NCBI RefSeq assembly: GCF_041928815.1 | Contig: NZ_JBHFEI010000009.1 | Coordinates: 186,001 to 250,000 of the forward strand | DNA: 64,000 bases | Origin: JBHFEI01 sp041928815 | GTDB taxonomy: Bacteria; Pseudomonadota; Alphaproteobacteria; Rhizobiales; Rhizobiaceae | Direction: 5' to 3' | Part shown: positions 16,923 to 27,252 of the stretch, one piece after another | Position numbering within the stretch: position 1 is the stretch's first letter | How the letters are laid out: each line of letters begins with the position of its first letter | The notes under the pieces: model-generated | What the model was told of the DNA's origin: nothing | The model's database searches: none | Seen by the model: the letters and a program-made list of their open reading frames with translations, nothing else | Translations under genes and position numbers: made by a program

Positions 16923-17888
16923 TCAGGCGCGGGCCTTGCGGGCGATCAGCGCCTCGGCCGCCGCGGCGATCGCCGCCGGCGCCATGCCGAACTCGTCGAG
17001 CAGGAACTCGGCCGAGCCGGTGGGCGCGAAGATGCCGGGCACGCCGAGGATCTTCATCGGCACCGGGGCCTCCGCCACGACGACCTCGGCGATCGCCGAG
17101 CCGAGGCCGGCGTAGACGGAATGCTCCTCCGCCGTCAGGATCGCGCCGGTGTCGCGGGCGGCGGCCACCACCGCCTCGACGTCGATCGGCCGCACCGTCG
17201 CCATGTTGAGGACGCGGGCCTCGATGCCCTTTTCGGCAAGGAGGGCCGCCGCCTTGACGAGGCGGTGCGTCAGCGTGCCATTGCCGATCAGGGTCACGGC
17301 GTCGCCGTCGCGCAAGGTATTGGCCTTGCCGGGTTCGAAGACGTGGCCGGCCGGCAGCAGGTCCGGCACGCCGACGCGCGACAGGCGCAGGAAGACCGGG
17401 CCTTCGTGAGCGGCCGCCCATTCGACCGCCGCCGCCGTCTCGATCGAATCGCAGGGCGCGATCACCGGCAGGTTCGGCAGCACGCGGGTCCAGGCGAAGT
17501 CCTCGATCGAATGGTGCGTCGGCCCGAGCTCGCCATAGGCCATGCCGGACGAGATGCCGACGAGCTTCACGTTTGCGTTCGAATAGGCGATGTCGGCCTT
17601 CACCTGTTCGAGCGAGCGGCCGGTGAGGAAGCAGGAGGCGCCGCAGACGAAGGGCAGCAGCCCGCCATTGGCGAGCCCCGCGCCGACGCCGACCATGTTC
17701 TGCTCGGCGATGCCGACATTGACGAGCCGTTCCGGCCATTTCGCCTTGAAGCCGCCGAGCTTCGACGAACCGACGGAATCGTTGCAGACGGCGACGACCT
17801 TCGGGTTCTCGGCGCCGAGGCGCTCGAGCACGGAGATGAAGGCGTCGCGGCAGTCGTGCAGTTTCGCGGAAGGGGTCACGGCGTTCAT
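16923..17888 (-). CDS. Transketolase C-terminal subunit (pyrimidine-binding and C domains)
   Basis: 321 residues carrying the second half of a transketolase. GIAEQNMVGVGAGLA contains the catalytic glutamate that activates thiamine diphosphate. GPTHHSIEDFA and the C-terminal swivel domain (EEHSVYAGLGSAIAEVV) follow. It pairs with the N-terminal subunit encoded directly upstream (TGATG overlap). Split transketolases occur in several pathways, including apulose-4-phosphate transketolase AptAB, a family precedent that suits a branched or short sugar phosphate. The likely reaction moves a two-carbon ketol unit from the pathway ketose phosphate to an aldose phosphate, feeding the pentose phosphate pathway. 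Substrate assignment is inference. Confidence 0.88.
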   Translation of the reverse strand: MNAVTPSAKLHDCRDAFISVLERLGAENPKVVAVCNDSVGSSKLGGFKAKWPERLVNVGIAEQNMVGVGAGLANGGLLPFVCGASCFLTGRSLEQVKADIAYSNANVKLVGISSGMAYGELGPTHHSIEDFAWTRVLPNLPVIAPCDSIETAAAVEWAAAHEGPVFLRLSRVGVPDLLPAGHVFEPGKANTLRDGDAVTLIGNGTLTHRLVKAAALLAEKGIEARVLNMATVRPIDVEAVVAAARDTGAILTAEEHSVYAGLGSAIAEVVVAEAPVPMKILGVPGIFAPTGSAEFLLDEFGMAPAAIAAAAEALIARKARA

Positions 17889-18697
17889 CACAGGCTCTCC
17901 GAAAGCTCGGCCACGGCAATCTTGTACTGTTCGGCGTTCGGCACCTTGTGGTGCCAGTCCACCCGGTCCTGCATGAAGGAGATGCCGTGGCCCTTGTTGG
18001 TGTGGGCGACGATCGCATGCGGGCGGTCGGAGCGCGTCTCCAGCGCCGGGACGATCTCGTCCATGGCATTGCCGTTGATCTCGCTCACATGCCAGCCGAA
18101 GGATTCGAGCTTCGGGCGGAAGGGCGCGAGGTTGTTGGTGTCCTTCAGCGCCGCGCCCTGCTGGAAGCGGTTGTGGTCGATGATCAGCGTCAGGTTGTTC
18201 AGGCCGAACTGGGCGGCCGCGGGGATCGCCTCCCAGTTGGAGCCTTCCTGCATCTCGCCGTCGCCGGTCATCACATAGGTGTGGTAGGAGGCACCCGTGA
18301 TCTTCGCCGCCTTGGCCATGCCGACGGCGACCGGAAGCCCGTGGCCGAGCGGGCCGGTGTTGGTCTCGACGCCCGGCACCTTGTTGCAGTTCGGATGGCC
18401 GTTCAGCCGCGAATGGGGCTTCAGGAAGGTCGAGATCTCGTCTTCCGGCAGGAAGCCGCGCTTGGCGAGCGTGACGTAGAGCGCCAGGCCGACATGGCCC
18501 TTGGACAGCACGAAGCGGTCGCGGTCGGGCTGGCGCGGCGCGTCGGGGAAGACGCGCATCACGCGGAAATAGAGCGCGGTCAGGATGTCGATGGCCGACA
18601 TTTCGCCGCCGATATGGCCGGCGCCGGCTTCGTAGACCGCCTGGAGATCGCGCAGGCGGATCTGGCGGGCGATGCGGTCGAGATCGTTCGGCAGCAT
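17888..18697 (-). CDS. Transketolase N-terminal subunit (TPP-binding)
   Basis: 269 residues with the thiamine-diphosphate half of transketolase: GHIGGEMSAIDILTALYF, SKGHVGLALY, GPLGHGLPVAVGMA, and the TPP/Mg motif GDGEMQEGSNWEA ending in IIDHNRFQ. This is the normal length for the N-terminal chain of a split enzyme. It is the first gene of the minus-strand unit. Its promoter region at 18698-18909 carries a predicted SorC operator 14 bp upstream of the start. The TGA overlaps the ATG of the C-terminal subunit, so the two chains are translationally coupled. Confidence 0.88.
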   Translation of the reverse strand: MLPNDLDRIARQIRLRDLQAVYEAGAGHIGGEMSAIDILTALYFRVMRVFPDAPRQPDRDRFVLSKGHVGLALYVTLAKRGFLPEDEISTFLKPHSRLNGHPNCNKVPGVETNTGPLGHGLPVAVGMAKAAKITGASYHTYVMTGDGEMQEGSNWEAIPAAAQFGLNNLTLIIDHNRFQQGAALKDTNNLAPFRPKLESFGWHVSEINGNAMDEIVPALETRSDRPHAIVAHTNKGHGISFMQDRVDWHHKVPNAEQYKIAVAELSESL

Positions 18698-18710
18698 GAT
18701 GTCCTCTTAC

Positions 18711-18724
18711 TGCATAAATATTCA
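18711..18724 (-). promoter_or_regulatory. Predicted SorC operator, site 2
   Basis: On the minus strand TGAATATTTATGCA, one or two bases from sites 1 and 3. It lies between an AT-rich presumed -10 region (TATATAGGATA on the minus strand) and the start of the transketolase N subunit at 18697, a position suited to repression. Confidence 0.65.
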
Positions 18725-18805
18725 ATATCCTATATATTTGCCGATAGAGGATGGAAGTCAAGCGGAAAGCGCCGTGCCTGCATCGATTTTGCGCAAGACA
18801 CTGCC

Positions 18806-18834
18806 TTGACAGCATGCAGAAGGATCGGTTACGC
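18806..18834 (+). promoter_or_regulatory. Candidate promoter of the Rbs-type transporter operon
   Basis: A perfect -35 box TTGACA (18806-18811) followed 17 nt later by TTACGC (18829-18834) as a weak -10, upstream of the permease gene. The predicted SorC site 3 lies 15 bp downstream, overlapping the probable transcription start region. Confidence 0.45.
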
Positions 18835-18849
18835 ATTAACAGACGATCA

Positions 18850-18863
18850 TGAATATTTATTCT
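18850..18863 (+). promoter_or_regulatory. Predicted SorC operator, site 3
   Basis: TGAATATTTATTCT, matching the consensus TGAATWTTTATKCW shared with sites 1 and 2. It is positioned downstream of a TTGACA -35 box and 46 bp upstream of the permease start, so binding would block the ABC transporter operon. Confidence 0.65.
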
Positions 18864-18909
18864 GACAGACTCGCCGGACAAGGCGGGATGTCTCGGGAGG
18901 GTATGCGCC

Positions 18910-19887
18910 ATGCAGGCGACGACGAAGGACGGGTCCGGACTGGACGTCGGCAGGATCCTCGGTTCGATGCGCGGCGCGACGGGCCCGCTGATCGGGCTGA
19001 TCCTGCTCTGCCTGTTCCTGACCTTCGCCACCGACAAGTTCCTGTCCGTGCGCAATTTCCTCAACATCCTCGACCAGATCACCGTTCTCGGCGTCATGTC
19101 GGTCGGCATGACCTTCGTCATCCTGATCGGCGGCATCGATCTCGCCGTCGGCTCGGTGATGGCGCTGGCGATGATGGTGCTCGGCTACCTCAACGTCGTC
19201 GCCGGCGTGCCGATGGGCATCGCCATTCCGCTCGCCCTTCTCGTCGCCGCGCTGAACGGCCTCGTCGCCGGGCTGCTGATCACCCGCTTCAACGTGCCGG
19301 CCTTCATCGCCACGCTGGCGATGATGTCGATCTCGCGCGGCATCGCCAACATGATCACCGACGGCCAGCAGATCATCGGCTTTCCCGCCTGGTTCAACAC
19401 GATGGCGATCGTGCGCTTCGGCGGCGTCCTGACGCTGACGGTGGCGGTGATGCTCGTCGTCTTCGCGGTCGGGCTCCTCTACCAGCGCTACCGCCATGGC
19501 GGGCGCGTGCTCTACGCCATCGGCGGCAATGCCGAGGTGGCGCGACTTGCCGGCATCAACGTGCCGCGCGCGACCGTGCTCGTCTATGTCGTCTGCAGCC
19601 TGCTCGCCGGCCTTTCCGGCATGGTGCTCGCCGCCCGGCTCGATTCGGTGCAGCCCTCGTCCGGCGTCTCCTACGAGCTCGACGCCATCGCCGCGGTCGT
19701 CATCGGCGGCACGTCGCTCTCGGGCGGAACCGGGGGCATCGGCGGCACGATCATCGGCGTGCTGATCATCGGGGTGCTGCGCAACGGGCTGAACCTGCTC
19801 AGCGTCTCGCCCTTCCTGCAGCAGGTCATCATCGGGGGGGTCATCGTGCTCGCCGTGACGGCCGAGACCTACCGCAAGCGCCGGTGA
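18910..19887 (+). CDS. ABC sugar transporter permease, RbsC type
   Basis: 325 residues, strongly hydrophobic with about 8-10 membrane segments. Family marks include NFLNILDQITVLGVMSVGMTFVILIGGIDLAVGS, the EAA-like loop region GGNAEVARLAGINV, and VIGGTSLSGGTGGIGGT. It forms the inner-membrane channel of a CUT2-class importer with the binding protein and ATPase encoded next. GGGAGGG sits 8 nt before the ATG at 18910. It is the first gene of the plus-strand unit and is probably induced together with the divergent transketolase-kinase operon. Confidence 0.9.
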   Translation: MQATTKDGSGLDVGRILGSMRGATGPLIGLILLCLFLTFATDKFLSVRNFLNILDQITVLGVMSVGMTFVILIGGIDLAVGSVMALAMMVLGYLNVVAGVPMGIAIPLALLVAALNGLVAGLLITRFNVPAFIATLAMMSISRGIANMITDGQQIIGFPAWFNTMAIVRFGGVLTLTVAVMLVVFAVGLLYQRYRHGGRVLYAIGGNAEVARLAGINVPRATVLVYVVCSLLAGLSGMVLAARLDSVQPSSGVSYELDAIAAVVIGGTSLSGGTGGIGGTIIGVLIIGVLRNGLNLLSVSPFLQQVIIGGVIVLAVTAETYRKRR

Positions 19888-20012
19888 CGCGAATTTTCCC
19901 CGGCGGCCGAGCGCGCGCCCCGGGGCTAGGACGGCCGGCAATGGTGCCGGCCGGCAAGGGAGACGGTCTCCTGCGGGACAGGATGCCGGTCGATACACTC
20001 GGAGGAGAAACC

Positions 20013-20945
20013 ATGAAACTGTCGAAACTGCTCATCGCCGCGACCGCCGCCGCGATCCTGTCGTCGCCGGCCGCCGCCGCCGAGGTCAAGAAGATCGGCC
20101 TCGCCGTGCCGAACCTCCAGGCCGACTTCTTCAACCAGATCAAGCTCGGCGTCGAGAAATACGCCAAGGAGAAGGGCATCGACGTCATCGTCGTCGACGC
20201 CAAGAACGACACGGCGACCCAGGTCAGCCAGGTGCAGGACCTGATGACGCAGGGCATCGACGCCTTCATCTACATCCCGGCCGGTGCCGCCGCCGCCGCC
20301 GTCCCGACCCGGCTCGCCCGCGAGGCCGGCATCCCGGTCATCAATGTCGACCGCGTTCCGGAAGGCGCTCCGGGCGACACCTTCATCGCCGGCGAGAGCG
20401 TCGAATCCGCCTATGCCGTCTGCAAGCACATCATCGAGAAGGCCGGCGGCTCGGGCAAGATGGTCATCATCCACGGCCAGAAGGGCACGACGCCCGAAGT
20501 CGACCGCTTCACCGGCTGCAAGCGCGCCATCGACGAGGCGCCGGGCGTCGAGCTGGTCGCCCAGCAGTGGAGCAACATGTGGTCGGCCGACGAGGGCTTC
20601 TCGATCGCCCAGAACATGCTGCAGGCCAACCCGGACATCAAGATCATCTTCGGCCAGGCCGACGGCCTCGCCATGGGTGCCGCCAAGGCGGTCGATGTCG
20701 CCAACCTCTCCGACAAGGTGATCATCGGCGGCTATGACGGCGACGTCTCGGCGCTCGAATACCTCGCCAAGTGCAACGGTCCCTTCATCGCCACGGCAAC
20801 CCAGAGCACGCAGAAGATGGGCGTCCTCGCCGTCGAATCCGCCCTCGCGGTGGCCGCCGGCCAGAAGGTCGAGGAGCGCCAGACCCCGAACGCGGTGCTG
20901 ACGACCTGCGAGAACGCGCCGGAATTCGTCAAGAACCACCCGTAA
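20013..20945 (+). CDS. Sugar ABC transporter substrate-binding protein, RbsB type
   Basis: 310 residues with a clear Sec signal peptide (KLSKLLIAATAAAILSSPAAAAE, cleavage near residue 23). The periplasmic binding protein type 1 fold is evident in GLAVPNLQADFFNQIKLGVEKYA, VVDAKNDTATQVSQVQDLM, and QADGLAMGAAKAV with GGYDGD. It captures the substrate for the permease and ATPase. The ATG has an excellent GGAGGAG. Binding residues differ enough from ribose-binding protein that the ligand cannot be named; the linked enzymes argue for a small sugar or polyol. Confidence 0.9.
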   Translation: MKLSKLLIAATAAAILSSPAAAAEVKKIGLAVPNLQADFFNQIKLGVEKYAKEKGIDVIVVDAKNDTATQVSQVQDLMTQGIDAFIYIPAGAAAAAVPTRLAREAGIPVINVDRVPEGAPGDTFIAGESVESAYAVCKHIIEKAGGSGKMVIIHGQKGTTPEVDRFTGCKRAIDEAPGVELVAQQWSNMWSADEGFSIAQNMLQANPDIKIIFGQADGLAMGAAKAVDVANLSDKVIIGGYDGDVSALEYLAKCNGPFIATATQSTQKMGVLAVESALAVAAGQKVEERQTPNAVLTTCENAPEFVKNHP

Positions 20946-20980
20946 CCGCTCCCGCGTTCCCCGCGAAAGGCCGCCCGCGC

Positions 20981-22468
<1,488 letters not shown>

Positions 22469-22483
22469 ACAAGGAACCTTGAA

Positions 22484-23272
22484 ATGTCCGCCATCACGCT
22501 CAACGCGCCGAAACTCTTCGATCTCTCCGGCAATGTCGCCCTTGTCACCGGGGCCGGCAGCGGCATCGGCCAGAGGATCGCCATAGGGCTTGCCCAGTCG
22601 GGCGCCGACGTGGCGCTTCTCGACCGGCGCACGGATGACGGGCTTGCCCAGACGGCCGACTTCATCGCCAAAGCCGGCCGCCGCAGTCTCCAGATCGCCG
22701 CCGACGTCACCAGCGGCGCGGCGCTTGCCGATGCGGTTGCCCGCACGGAAGCCGAGCTCGGCGCCCTGACGCTCGCCGTCAACGCCGCCGGCATCGCCAA
22801 CGCCAACCCGGCCGAGGAGATGGAGGAGAGCCAGTTCCAGACGATGATCGACATCAACCTGAAGGGGGTCTTCCTCTCCTGCCAGGCGGAAAGCCGCGCC
22901 ATGCTGAAGAACGGCCGCGGGTCGATCGTCAACATCGCCTCCATGTCCGGCGTCATCGTCAATCGCGGCCTCAGCCAGTGCCACTATAACGCCTCGAAGG
23001 CGGGCGTCATCCACATGTCGAAGTCGATGGCGATGGAATGGGTCGGGCGCGGCATCCGCGTCAACACCATCAGTCCGGGATACACCGCGACGCCGATGAA
23101 CACGCGGCCGGAAATGGTGCATCAGACCCGGCTCTTCGAGGAACAGACGCCGATGCAGCGCATGGCGACCGTCGACGAGATGGTCGGCCCGGCGGTGTTC
23201 CTGCTCTCCGACGCCGCGAGCTTCGTCACCGGCGTCGACCTGCTCGTCGACGGCGGCTTCTGCTGCTGGTAG
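22484..23272 (+). CDS. SDR family oxidoreductase (sugar/polyol type)
   Basis: 262 residues. Motifs: TGAGSGIG at 22-29, NAAG at 100-103, catalytic Ser153, Tyr168 and Lys172, and the distinctive C-terminus VDGGFCCW seen in rhizobial sugar-alcohol dehydrogenases. It is the last gene of the transporter operon, with AAGGAAC just before the ATG. As one of two SDRs in this locus it may perform the first oxidation after uptake, while the SDR at 13506 acts on another intermediate or another substrate; this division is inference. Confidence 0.85.
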   Translation: MSAITLNAPKLFDLSGNVALVTGAGSGIGQRIAIGLAQSGADVALLDRRTDDGLAQTADFIAKAGRRSLQIAADVTSGAALADAVARTEAELGALTLAVNAAGIANANPAEEMEESQFQTMIDINLKGVFLSCQAESRAMLKNGRGSIVNIASMSGVIVNRGLSQCHYNASKAGVIHMSKSMAMEWVGRGIRVNTISPGYTATPMNTRPEMVHQTRLFEEQTPMQRMATVDEMVGPAVFLLSDAASFVTGVDLLVDGGFCCW

Positions 23273-23305
23273 GCCGGCCTCCGGCGCGGTGGTGGCCGCG
23301 CCGTG

Positions 23306-24730
23306 TCACGCCGGCATGACGGCGCCGGCGGCGGGCAGGTCGCGCACCACCCGGTCCCGCCCGCTGTCCTTGGCATGGTAGAGCCGCTGGTCGGCCGCCG
23401 ACAGCATCCTATCCAGGCGGTAACCGTCGCGGGCCGAGGTGGCGACGCCGATGCTGACCGTGGCGGCGACGGAAGCGCCCGCGTCGAGCGGCACCGGCAT
23501 GGCGGCGAAGCCGATGCGGATGCGGTCGGCGATCTCGACCGCCTCCGCCTCGTCGCCCGGATGGAGGAGGACGGCGAATTCCTCGCCTCCGAGCCGGCCG
23601 ACCAGATCGCCCTCTCGCACGGATTGCCGCAGGTGGCCGGCAAAGGCGGTCAGCACCCTGTCGCCGGCCGCGTGGCCATGCCGGTCGTTGATGGACTTGA
23701 ACCGGTCGATGTCGAGCATCAGCAGCGCGCAGGGCCGGTGCTCTGCCTGGCAGGCGACCAGCACCTCCGTCGCGCAAAGGGTGAAGGCGCGCCGGTTCAG
23801 CACCGCCGTCAGCATGTCATGGTCGGCGAGATGACGCGTCCTGTGCAGGAGAGCGGTGCGGGCGGACATGACGCTGGCGACGGTGAGCGGGCCGAGCACG
23901 ATGAAGGACAGGCCCAGGCGCAGCGACAGGACGGCGTGCGGATCCCCCGTCGAGAAGCTCCCGATCGCCAGCCAGTCGAACGAAATCGACAGCAGCGCCC
24001 AGGCGACATAGAGAAGCGAGAGCAGCGCCACCTCGAAGATGCCGTAGACGACGGCGCTCCAGAGAAGAAACGGCAGGGCGAAGACGATCGCGCCCGGGCC
24101 GCCGACAAGAAGCGCCAGGCCGCAGGCGAGGACGACGCTCACTGCCGGCGCGGCGTGATGGACGGCCGCGCGCGTCAGGTGCGGCATGGCCTGACGTCTC
24201 TGCCATGCTCCGGACGGGACCGTCAGGAAGGCGGGCAGAAAGGCCAGAAGATTGACCAGCTCGGAAATGAACCAGTAGCGCACGCCGTCCAAGACGGTTC
24301 CGGAAAACAGCAGCGGATTGAGCACGGCGCCGGTGGCGGCGGAGACGGCCGCCGCCGCAAGGCAGGCGGCGCAGACGAGCGGCACCGAGATCGGCTGCCT
24401 GAGCCCGCGCACCTCCGGCGGAAACCGGCGCAGCACGAGATAGCCGCCCACGACCGTCACCAGATTGCCGATGTTGAGCAGCACGGCCTTCGAAAGCGCG
24501 CTTCCCGTCGCCATGTCGGCGGCGAGGGAGCCGGCGCAGGCGGCAAGCAGGATCGCGGCGCGGCGGGACCTGTCCGGCTGACGCACCAGCATGGCAAGCA
24601 CCAGCGCATTGGCGGGCCAGATCGACGCGAGTTCGCCGAGGGGCCTGGAGGCGATCCCCGACAGGGACGCGCCGACGATCAGCACGAAGGCCAGACACGC
24701 GCATTCGGCGATTTTCCCGACGGATGCCAT
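23306..24730 (-). CDS. MASE1-GGDEF diguanylate cyclase
   Basis: 474 residues from the ATG at 24730; an upstream TTG start is possible but not favoured. The N-terminal ~300 residues form about eight membrane segments resembling a MASE1 sensory domain (IWPANALVLAMLV, LNIGNLVTVVGGYLVLRR). The C-terminal cyclase domain has DHDMLTAVLNRRAF, LMLDIDRFKSINDRHGHAAGD and the active-site GGEEF. An REGD inhibitory site lies exactly five residues ahead, so product inhibition by cyclic di-GMP is expected. It makes c-di-GMP from two GTP at the inner membrane. It converges on the SDR gene with a 33-bp gap and seems to be a single-gene unit. Confidence 0.88.
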   Translation of the reverse strand: MASVGKIAECACLAFVLIVGASLSGIASRPLGELASIWPANALVLAMLVRQPDRSRRAAILLAACAGSLAADMATGSALSKAVLLNIGNLVTVVGGYLVLRRFPPEVRGLRQPISVPLVCAACLAAAAVSAATGAVLNPLLFSGTVLDGVRYWFISELVNLLAFLPAFLTVPSGAWQRRQAMPHLTRAAVHHAAPAVSVVLACGLALLVGGPGAIVFALPFLLWSAVVYGIFEVALLSLLYVAWALLSISFDWLAIGSFSTGDPHAVLSLRLGLSFIVLGPLTVASVMSARTALLHRTRHLADHDMLTAVLNRRAFTLCATEVLVACQAEHRPCALLMLDIDRFKSINDRHGHAAGDRVLTAFAGHLRQSVREGDLVGRLGGEEFAVLLHPGDEAEAVEIADRIRIGFAAMPVPLDAGASVAATVSIGVATSARDGYRLDRMLSAADQRLYHAKDSGRDRVVRDLPAAGAVMPA

Positions 24731-25235
24731 TCCGACCGACCGAGGGCCCACGGGACGGCCTCCTCTTCGCAGAACCAAGCCCTGCAACTATCGCGATTTC
24801 CAGCGGCGGAGACAACAGGAGATTGGATCTTGCGCCGCGCATGGCTTTCAAATCCTTATCAGCCAGGCCGAAAGCCTTGCGGACCGCGGGAGGCGCGGGC
24901 GCATCCGGCCCTTGTCGCATGGGGATGGATCCGGTGGGATCCGTTCGACCGTGATGCACGGCGCAGCGCCCGCCGATGCCGGCCGAAGAGAGGAAGCAGG
25001 GCGGCGTCCAGACGAGGAGTGACACCGAGCGGACGAGCGTCTTCAGGCGCCCGCGCGACGGAAAGGCGCGCCGTGCGCGGGAGGGCGGTCCTGCGAGCGT
25101 TGACAAAGGCGGCACCCGCATTCATCGCTTGAACGGCGGGCGCCGGTGCCTGGGTTCTGGATGCCGACGGGGCATCGCCGGCCGGTCAGGCGGACGGACG
25201 GTCGCCGCGGCGACGGGCCGGAAAGGGGGGGCGGC
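24731..25235. other. 505-bp intergenic region between the cyclase and the XRE-cupin regulator
   Basis: This region lies between divergent genes. I see no convincing coding sequence: the frames overlapping it disagree and lack start signals. A TTGACA at about 25100 could be part of the regulator promoter. No copy of the interspersed repeats was recognised here. Confidence 0.4.
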
Positions 25236-25877
25236 ATGGCGAAGAAGGCGGGCGAGACGACCATGGGCGGCGAGGCCGGGCAGCGGCCGAGCGGCCAGTC
25301 GGCGGCGCGCATCCCGCTCGAAAAGCGGATCGGCGCGACGCTGAAGCGGCGCCGCACCGCCGCGAAGCTGACGCTGGCGGAGGTCGGCGCCGGCGCCGGC
25401 GTCTCGAGCGCGATGCTGAGCCGCATCGAGAACGGCGCGGCGACCGCCAGCCTCGATTCGCTGGAGCGGATCTGCGAGGCGCTCGGCATCACCATGGCGG
25501 AGCTTTTTCAGGAGACGGACCAGCAGACCGGCATGGCGCAGCTGATCCGCAAGGCCGACCAGATGGAAGTGGTGCGGGTCGGCACCAAGCACGGCCACAC
25601 CTACAGGCTGCTCTCCTATGATCGCGGCCCGCGAAAAATCTTCGAGCCCTTCTTCATCGAGATGGACAAGGAGAGCAAGTCCTGGCCGCGCTTCTCCCAT
25701 CCGGGCACGGAGTTCATCTACATGCTGCAGGGGCGGATGGAATACCGCTTCGGCGACGACACCTATGTGCTCGACCCCGGCGACGCCTTCACCTTTGCCG
25801 GCAATGTCGTGCACGGGCCGGAGCGCATCCTTGACGAGCGCGCGGTGTTCCTGTCGATCATCATCTATGCGGAATGA
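25236..25877 (+). CDS. XRE-family transcriptional regulator with cupin domain (PuuR-like)
   Basis: 213 residues. An N-terminal helix-turn-helix (about 25-80: LKRRRTAAKLTLAEVGAGAGVSSAMLSRIENGAATASLDSL) is joined to a C-terminal cupin barrel (about 140-210: HPGTEFIYMLQGRMEYRFGDDTYVLDPGDAFTFAGNVVHGPE). This two-domain build is that of PuuR and related regulators of amine and amino-acid genes. The ATG at 25236 follows a long G-rich ribosome-binding stretch (AAAGGGGGGG); earlier in-frame starts lack domain sequence. It converges with the glx operon, so it may control that operon and the PuuB-like oxidase, which is inference from family and context. Confidence 0.85.
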   Translation: MAKKAGETTMGGEAGQRPSGQSAARIPLEKRIGATLKRRRTAAKLTLAEVGAGAGVSSAMLSRIENGAATASLDSLERICEALGITMAELFQETDQQTGMAQLIRKADQMEVVRVGTKHGHTYRLLSYDRGPRKIFEPFFIEMDKESKSWPRFSHPGTEFIYMLQGRMEYRFGDDTYVLDPGDAFTFAGNVVHGPERILDERAVFLSIIIYAE

Positions 25878-25916
25878 CGGCGCGGCGCCGAGGTCCCGTC
25901 GCCATCGATCGCCGGC

Positions 25917-27242
25917 TCAGAACCTCTGCCCCGGCACCCAGTCGGTGCCGGCGAGCGGCACGCGGGCCATCGCCGCCGCCTCGATCGTCAGGGCGACGAG
26001 ATCCTCCGGCTCCAGATTGTGCAGGTGGTTCTTGCCGCAGGCCCGCGCCAGCGTCTGGGCCTCGAGCGTCATCACCTTGAGATAATTGGCAAGCCGCCGG
26101 CCGGCGAGCACGGGATCGAGCCGTTCCGCAAGCTTCGGGTCCTGCGTGGTGATGCCGGCGGGGTCCCTGCCCTCGTGCCAGTCGTCATAGGCGCCGGCGG
26201 TGGTGCCGAGCGCCTGGTATTCGTCTTCGAAATGCGGATCGTTGTCGCCGAGCGCCACCAGCGCCGCCGTGCCGATCGCGACCGCGTCGGCGCCGAGCGC
26301 AAGGGCCTTCGCCACGTCTGCACCGGAGCGGATGCCGCCGGAGACGATCAGCTGCACCTTGCGGTGCATGCCCAGATCCTGCAGCGCCTGAACGGCGGGG
26401 CGGATCGCCGAGAGCAGCGGGATGCCGACATGCTCGATGAAGCATTCCTGCGTCGCCGCTGTCCCCCCTTGCATGCCGTCGAGCACGATGACGTCAGCGC
26501 CGGTCTTCACCGCCAGCGCCGCATCGTAATAGGGGCGGCTGGCGCCGATCTTCAGGTAGATGGGCTTTTCCCAGCGGGTGATTTCGCGGATCTCGAGGAT
26601 CTTGATTTCGAGATCGTCCGGTCCGGTCCAGTCCGGATGGCGGCAGGCGGAGCGCTGGTCGATGCCCTTCGGCAGGTCGCGCATCTCGGCGACGCGGTCG
26701 GAGATCTTCCGGCCGAGCAGCATGCCGCCGCCGCCGGGCTTCGCCCCCTGCCCCACGACGATCTCGATCGCGTCGGCGCGGCGCAGGTCGTCGGGGTTCA
26801 TGCCGTAGCGCGACGGCAGGTACTGGTAGACGAGCGTCTTCGAATGCCCGCGCTCCTCCGGCGTCATGCCGCCGTCGCCGCTGGTGGTGGAGGTTCCGGC
26901 AAGCGTCGCGCCGCGCCCGAGCGCCTCCTTCGCCTGCGCCGAGAGCGAGCCGAAGCTCATGCCTGCGATGGTGACGGGAATGTCGAGCCGGACCGGCTTT
27001 TTGGCGAAGCGCGTGCCGATGAGCACGTCGGTGCCGCATTTTTCCCGGTAGCCTTCGAGCGGATAGCGCGACATCGAGGCCCCGAGCAGCAGGAGGTCGT
27101 CGAAGGTCGGCAGCCTGCGCTTGGCGCCGCCGCCGCGGATGTCGTAGATGCCGGTCGCCGCCGCCCGGCGGATTTCCGACAGCGTATAGTCGTCGAAGGT
27201 GGCGGACTTGCGCGGGATCGTGTGCGGATTGCGATAGGTCAT
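25917..27242 (-). CDS. glxD: FMN-binding glutamate synthase-family protein, GlxD/MgsC type
   Basis: 441 residues, matching the central/FMN domain of glutamate synthase as a separate chain. It shows PVTIAGMSFGSLSAQAKEALGRGATLAG, the glycine-rich GQGAKPGGGGMLLG, VIVLDGMQGGTAATQ and SGGIRSGADVAKALALGADAVAIGTAAL. Together with a class II amidotransferase subunit and a GXGXG-domain subunit it would form a three-part enzyme like rhizobial GlxBCD or N-methylglutamate synthase MgsABC, moving nitrogen or amine onto 2-oxoglutarate. The start at 27242 has GAGGGA upstream. It is the last gene of the operon and follows glxC by 10 bp. Confidence 0.87.
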   Translation of the reverse strand: MTYRNPHTIPRKSATFDDYTLSEIRRAAATGIYDIRGGGAKRRLPTFDDLLLLGASMSRYPLEGYREKCGTDVLIGTRFAKKPVRLDIPVTIAGMSFGSLSAQAKEALGRGATLAGTSTTSGDGGMTPEERGHSKTLVYQYLPSRYGMNPDDLRRADAIEIVVGQGAKPGGGGMLLGRKISDRVAEMRDLPKGIDQRSACRHPDWTGPDDLEIKILEIREITRWEKPIYLKIGASRPYYDAALAVKTGADVIVLDGMQGGTAATQECFIEHVGIPLLSAIRPAVQALQDLGMHRKVQLIVSGGIRSGADVAKALALGADAVAIGTAALVALGDNDPHFEDEYQALGTTAGAYDDWHEGRDPAGITTQDPKLAERLDPVLAGRRLANYLKVMTLEAQTLARACGKNHLHNLEPEDLVALTIEAAAMARVPLAGTDWVPGQRF

Positions 27243-27252
27243 GGTCCGTCCC

